DNA from: Lentzea albida
GTDB taxonomy: Bacteria; Actinomycetota; Actinomycetes; Mycobacteriales; Pseudonocardiaceae
DNA length: 64,000 bases
Reading direction: 5' to 3'
Assembly (NCBI RefSeq): GCF_900111005.1
Contig: NZ_FOFV01000009.1
Location: 124,001-188,000, forward strand
Shown: in pieces, positions 60,703-64,000 of the stretch
How the letters are laid out: every line of letters begins with the position of its first letter
Position numbering within the stretch: position 1 is the stretch's first letter
The notes under the pieces: generated by a model
What the model saw: the letters and a program-made list of their open reading frames with translations, nothing else
The model's database searches: none
Told to the model about the DNA's origin: nothing
Position numbers and translations under genes: made by a program

Positions 60703-62997
60703 TCACCGGGCGGCGGGAAGGGAGACGTCCTCCAACGCGCGTTCGAGCTCGCGCCGGTTCCGCGCGCCGAGTTTGTTGCGGATGCGCGTGACGTGGTGTT
60801 CGACGGTCTTGGCGGAGATGAACAGGGCGTCGCCGACCTCGCGGTAGGTGAGCCCGTCCCGCACCAGCGCGGCGACCTCCTGCTCGCGGTCGCTCAGGAC
60901 CTCGGCGCCCCCGTTGCCCTGGCCACCGTTCGTGCCGTGGAACTGGCGGGCGATGTCGAGCAGCTGCGTCATGGCCCTGCGGTCGGTGGTGTGCATCGCC
61001 GCGTGCCCGGCGAGCCGTGCCGCGTCGGCGCGCAGGCCGTGGGCGTGCAGTTCCCGCGCCGCCGACTCGACGCGCAGGTGGTCCACGTGGCCGTGACCGG
61101 CCTCGCTCCAGCAGTGCGCGGCGGTCGCGAGCGCGCGGCCGAACGGCAACGCGTCCGCCGCGGCGTCCAGCGCCGCGAGGTGCACCTCGGCAGCGGGGCG
61201 GTCACCGAGGAGAAGTGCCGCGTGGAAGGCGTTCCAGCGCGGCAGGACCGTCCACAGCGGAGGGTCGCCCAGGTCGCGCAGCAACGTCCACGCCTCGTCC
61301 AGGTGCGTCTCCACCCGGTGGAACTGCCCGATCCTGGCCGCCGCGACGGCGATCTCGGTCAGCGGGAGCAGCGTGTAGAGGTCGACGGGGTGCACGACGA
61401 GCGCCTGCTGGGCCGGTTCCCACGCCACGCGCAGGGCGTGGAGGTCTCCGGCGCGGCGGGTGACGCCGAGCTCCAGCGCCGCCGCGAGCAGGGCCTCCCG
61501 CGGCTCCCGGGAGAGGTCGGGACGCGAAGGTCGTCGTGCCTCTTCGACGTCACCGCGGAACAGGTCCACGCAGGCGAGCAGCAGCTGGTGCCGGTCCGCG
61601 TGCAGTCCCCGGCCGCCGTCGCCCCGCACCGCCTTGGCCAGCAACGACCTCGCCACCGACAGCTCTCCCGCGTGGACGCAGATCAGCGCGGCGAGCGCGG
61701 TGGGGCTGTCCGGTTGCACCGACGCCCTGGAGCCCGCCTGGTTGACCCCCGCCGTGGCCACCGCGGCGGCGACGGCGGCCATCGGCGGGCCGGTGACCGT
61801 GTCGAGGACGACGCCCGCCAGCCGATGCCCGAGCGTGTCGGTGAGCGACGCTGCGGGCTGCGCGCCGGACTGGACGGCACGCGCCTCCTCCAGCCGTCCG
61901 GCACCGAGGAGACCGGTCACGGCGAAGCCCAGCGCGAGGCCGTTGTCCGAGCGCCGGAGCAGTTCGCCCCCGCGGCCGACCTGCCCGCGCAGCGTCAGCA
62001 CGGTCGCGGCGACCAGCAGCGCGTCCGCGTCGGCGTGTTCGAGGTCCACCACGTCCACGGCCCCGTCGAGGTCGCCGCTGAGCGCGCGGGCCCGCGCGAG
62101 GAGTGCGGAGGAGCCCGGACCGGCGGCGGCGAACACCCGTGCCGCGAGCGCCGGGTCGTCATCGACCACCTCGTGGCCCGCCGCGGTGAACACGTCCGCG
62201 AGCCCGGGGTCCACCACGCCGAGCTCCAGCAGCGGCCGCGCGTACCCGGCCACCGGCTGCGACCGTTGCACCTGCGCCAGGGCGAGTCTGCGCAGCAGGT
62301 CCGCGCGCTGTTCCGCCGGAGCGAGTGCCTCGGCCGCCTCGGCGGCGACGGGTAGCGGTGTCCCGTCGATCCGGAGCAGGCCGGCCGACCTGAGCGCCTC
62401 GGCGGACTCCGACACCGCGTGCGGGTCCAGCGCGAGAACCGCCGCGAGCAGTCCCACGTCGAACGGGGCGCCGAGCGCGCGGGCGAGCAGCAGGTCGTTC
62501 GCCGCGACGGGCACTTCGTCGAGGTGGCGGGCGAACGCGCCGCGCGGCTCGGGCGACAGCTCGTCCAGCACGAACCCCGGCGTGCCCCCGGTCCGCTCGT
62601 GCAGCCGTGCCGCCACCTCGTCGCTCACCTCGGTGTCGAGGACGCGCGCGGCGAGCGACCGGACCTGCGTCTGCGTCAGCGGCCGGAGCCGCACCCGGAC
62701 CACGGTCCCCGGCAACGTGCCGACCAATCGCCCCAGCACGCGGTTGTCCGGCCACGGCCGATGCGCGAGGACGAGCCGTCCGCCCGCCCGGACCTCGTCC
62801 AGCAGCCGGTCGGCCTCGTCCTCCCCGAGCGCGTGCCCGTCGTCGACGGCGATCGGCTGCGCGAAGGTGCGCAGCAACGTGGTCTTCCCGCACCCGGCGG
62901 GCCCGGTCAGCACGACGTGGTCCGCGCCGCGTGCCCGTTCGAGCGTCCGGGCCGTCCCGTCGTCGAGCAACAAGGGCGTGTCCGGCATCGGGGACAT
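60703..62997 (-). CDS. Large ATP-binding LuxR-family (LAL/IniR-like) regulator
   Basis: The 764-residue protein has an N-terminal Walker A GPAGCGKT (32-39) of a STAND/AAA type, a long helical repeat-like middle (about 250-680), and a C-terminal LuxR-type HTH (about 698-758: LSDREQEVAALVRDGLTYRE and FISAKTVEHHVTRIRNKL). The ATG at 62997 follows AGGAGG at long spacing; the frame is open to 63159. It lies divergent from the IniB-like gene. In mycobacteria a comparable regulator (IniR) controls the ini genes, so a similar pair is likely here. Confidence 0.85.
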   Translation of the reverse strand: MSPMPDTPLLLDDGTARTLERARGADHVVLTGPAGCGKTTLLRTFAQPIAVDDGHALGEDEADRLLDEVRAGGRLVLAHRPWPDNRVLGRLVGTLPGTVVRVRLRPLTQTQVRSLAARVLDTEVSDEVAARLHERTGGTPGFVLDELSPEPRGAFARHLDEVPVAANDLLLARALGAPFDVGLLAAVLALDPHAVSESAEALRSAGLLRIDGTPLPVAAEAAEALAPAEQRADLLRRLALAQVQRSQPVAGYARPLLELGVVDPGLADVFTAAGHEVVDDDPALAARVFAAAGPGSSALLARARALSGDLDGAVDVVDLEHADADALLVAATVLTLRGQVGRGGELLRRSDNGLALGFAVTGLLGAGRLEEARAVQSGAQPAASLTDTLGHRLAGVVLDTVTGPPMAAVAAAVATAGVNQAGSRASVQPDSPTALAALICVHAGELSVARSLLAKAVRGDGGRGLHADRHQLLLACVDLFRGDVEEARRPSRPDLSREPREALLAAALELGVTRRAGDLHALRVAWEPAQQALVVHPVDLYTLLPLTEIAVAAARIGQFHRVETHLDEAWTLLRDLGDPPLWTVLPRWNAFHAALLLGDRPAAEVHLAALDAAADALPFGRALATAAHCWSEAGHGHVDHLRVESAARELHAHGLRADAARLAGHAAMHTTDRRAMTQLLDIARQFHGTNGGQGNGGAEVLSDREQEVAALVRDGLTYREVGDALFISAKTVEHHVTRIRNKLGARNRRELERALEDVSLPAAR

Positions 62998-63230
62998 GAG
63001 CGCGTGAACCTCCTGGTGGCCGACCTCTACCGGGGTACTTCGATGCATCACCCGTTCAGGCTTGGTCTCGGCCGGAAGATCGGGAGACACCCCTATCCCC
63101 CTACACGCGGTAGCCCCAACCCCCGATCCGTCCCCCACGGACAGGACCAGGCACGTCACCCGATGCGGTGATCAACCCGCTCTTCGTAGCTTTCAGTGGC
63201 ACAAGCACAACGACGCAACTGGAGTTCGAC
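62998..63230. promoter_or_regulatory. Divergent promoter region, LuxR-type regulator / iniB-like gene
   Basis: About 230 bases separate the two divergent starts and should hold both promoters. I see no long inverted repeat. The TTCAGTGG and ACAAGCACAA stretch around 63190-63210 is AT-richer than its surroundings. Confidence 0.35.
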
Positions 63231-64000
63231 GTGACCCTGCCGCAGACGCTGCACGACTTCACCCTCAACCTGCTGAGCGACCCCGAGGCCCGCTCGGCCT
63301 TCCAGCTCGACCCGCAGGGCTCGCTCGACGCGGCCGGTCTCGGTGACGTGCACCCGGCGGACATCCAGGAGCTCCTGCCGCTCGTGCTCGACTTCGCCCC
63401 GGTCACCTCGCTCGGCGACTTCGGTTCGACGATCTCCGGCCTCGACCTCGACCAGCAGCTCGACCTCATGAGCACGCTGCAGAACACCGTCGGCCAGCAG
63501 CTCGACGACAACACGGTCCTCGGCGCCGTCTCGGGCCTCACCGCCGCCGTGCACGGCGTCACCAACGGCTTCGACGTGCTCAGCGACCCGTCGAGCGCCC
63601 TGGACGTCGTCGCCGGGACCGAGATCACCGACGTCACCGAGACCGTCACGAACCTCGACGTCACCAACACCGTCGGCGACATCACCAACGGCACCGACGT
63701 CCTCGACACGACGCACGTCACCGACGTCGTCGGCGACGTCACGAGCGGCGTGCAGACCGGCGACCTGGGCGTGAACGACGTGCTCAGCGGCGACATCACC
63801 TCCGCCATCGGCACCGTGACGGGCAACGACCTCTCCCTCGACCACGTCGGCAACGTCACCGACGTCGTCTCGCACGTGGGCAACGTCGGCGACGTGACCG
63901 GCGTCGGCTCCGTCGGCGACCTCGGCAAGATCGGCGACATCTCCGGCGAGCTGGGCGACGTCAACGTCGGTGGCGTCCTGAACGACCTCGACCTGAGCCT
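63231..64000 (+). CDS. IniB N-terminal-domain protein, partial
   Basis: The GTG start at 63231 follows GGAG. The first about 60 residues match the IniB N-terminal domain: TLHDFTLNLLSDPEARSAFQ, LDPQGSLDAAGLGDVHPADI and QELLPLVLDF. The following visible region (to residue 256) is repetitive, with VTDVV, VGDVT and GDLG-type Asp/Val/Gly units that suggest a regular beta-rich or extended surface structure. The 3' end is outside the window. IniB is cell-wall-stress induced in mycobacteria; the role here is inferred. Confidence 0.82.
   Translation, partial: MTLPQTLHDFTLNLLSDPEARSAFQLDPQGSLDAAGLGDVHPADIQELLPLVLDFAPVTSLGDFGSTISGLDLDQQLDLMSTLQNTVGQQLDDNTVLGAVSGLTAAVHGVTNGFDVLSDPSSALDVVAGTEITDVTETVTNLDVTNTVGDITNGTDVLDTTHVTDVVGDVTSGVQTGDLGVNDVLSGDITSAIGTVTGNDLSLDHVGNVTDVVSHVGNVGDVTGVGSVGDLGKIGDISGELGDVNVGGVLNDLDLS

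Noticed and set aside
1-64000. CRISPR arrays, insertion sequences, prophage, tRNA and rRNA genes
   Set aside because: No regularly spaced repeats, transposase or integrase motifs, or cloverleaf-like sequences were noticed by eye; a dedicated tRNA/CRISPR search was not possible here.

Overview
This is a very GC-rich actinomycete chromosome segment. Conservon-type signalling genes, ANTAR and LuxR regulators, an IniB-like protein with its LuxR-type neighbour, a class III lanthipeptide cluster and frequent GTG/TTG starts point to a filamentous actinomycete, most likely Pseudonocardiales (Lentzea/Saccharothrix/Amycolatopsis-like). That placement is inferred from gene content only. No rRNA, tRNA, CRISPR array, insertion sequence or integrase was recognised.

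Layout. (1) 1-5643, minus strand: a tightly coupled three-gene NTP-dependent conflict-type system: a cyclase-like/EAD/VMAP-C-like protein, a MoxR-type AAA+ ATPase, and a vWA(MIDAS)-NB-ARC protein cut by the left edge. (2) 5977-7035: a Crp/Fnr regulator and a small membrane protein. (3) 7083-24013: a large exopolysaccharide locus with a WecB-like epimerase, deacetylase, Wzy-like ligase/polymerase, Wzz-like protein, GT87, Wzx-like flippase, four more glycosyltransferases, a priming sugar transferase, a GHL15-like hydrolase lipoprotein, a UDP-galactopyranose-mutase-like flavoprotein and a secreted lysyl oxidase. Much of it is joined by 4-nt stop/start overlaps. (4) 24271-26872: a tryptophan prenyltransferase and a tryptophanase, preceded by a short upstream ORF with two Trp codons. 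(5) 26926-30794: a complete conservon (sensor kinase, roadblock, DUF742, GTPase). (6) 31519-32990: an unrecognised membrane/coiled-coil gene pair. (7) 33045-37286: alcohol dehydrogenase, DUF59 protein and amidohydrolase with a divergent GAF/Fis regulator, resembling the accessory part of a propane-monooxygenase locus but without the monooxygenase. (8) 37276-41881: a serine hydrolase, then purQ and an unusually long purL. (9) 42063-43810: a DUF6461-like protein and a methyltransferase.

(10) 44106-48118 is the most interesting part. It holds a candidate ribosomally made peptide (RiPP) locus: a 33-residue peptide, a radical SAM enzyme, a second 37-residue peptide, and a pair of M16 peptidase subunits of which only the first keeps the HxxEH site. 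The first peptide carries three aromatic-x-Asp motifs, which suggests cyclophane (triceptide-like) crosslinks. (11) 48282-55481: a TrmB/LuxR-type regulator, a 23-residue ORF, a class III lanthipeptide synthetase, two nearly identical precursor genes, an MFS exporter and an FAD/NAD(P)-binding protein. (12) 55496-60342: an ANTAR regulator, a STAS/AraC regulator, and two secreted low-complexity proteins, one made of Gly-X-Y-like repeats. (13) 60703-64000: a large LuxR-type regulator divergent from an IniB-like gene that runs off the right edge.

Coding is dense, and many genes are translationally coupled. The longer non-coding stretches (5644-5976, 24014-24391, 30795-31518, 43811-44105, 60343-60702) are described in the feature list.
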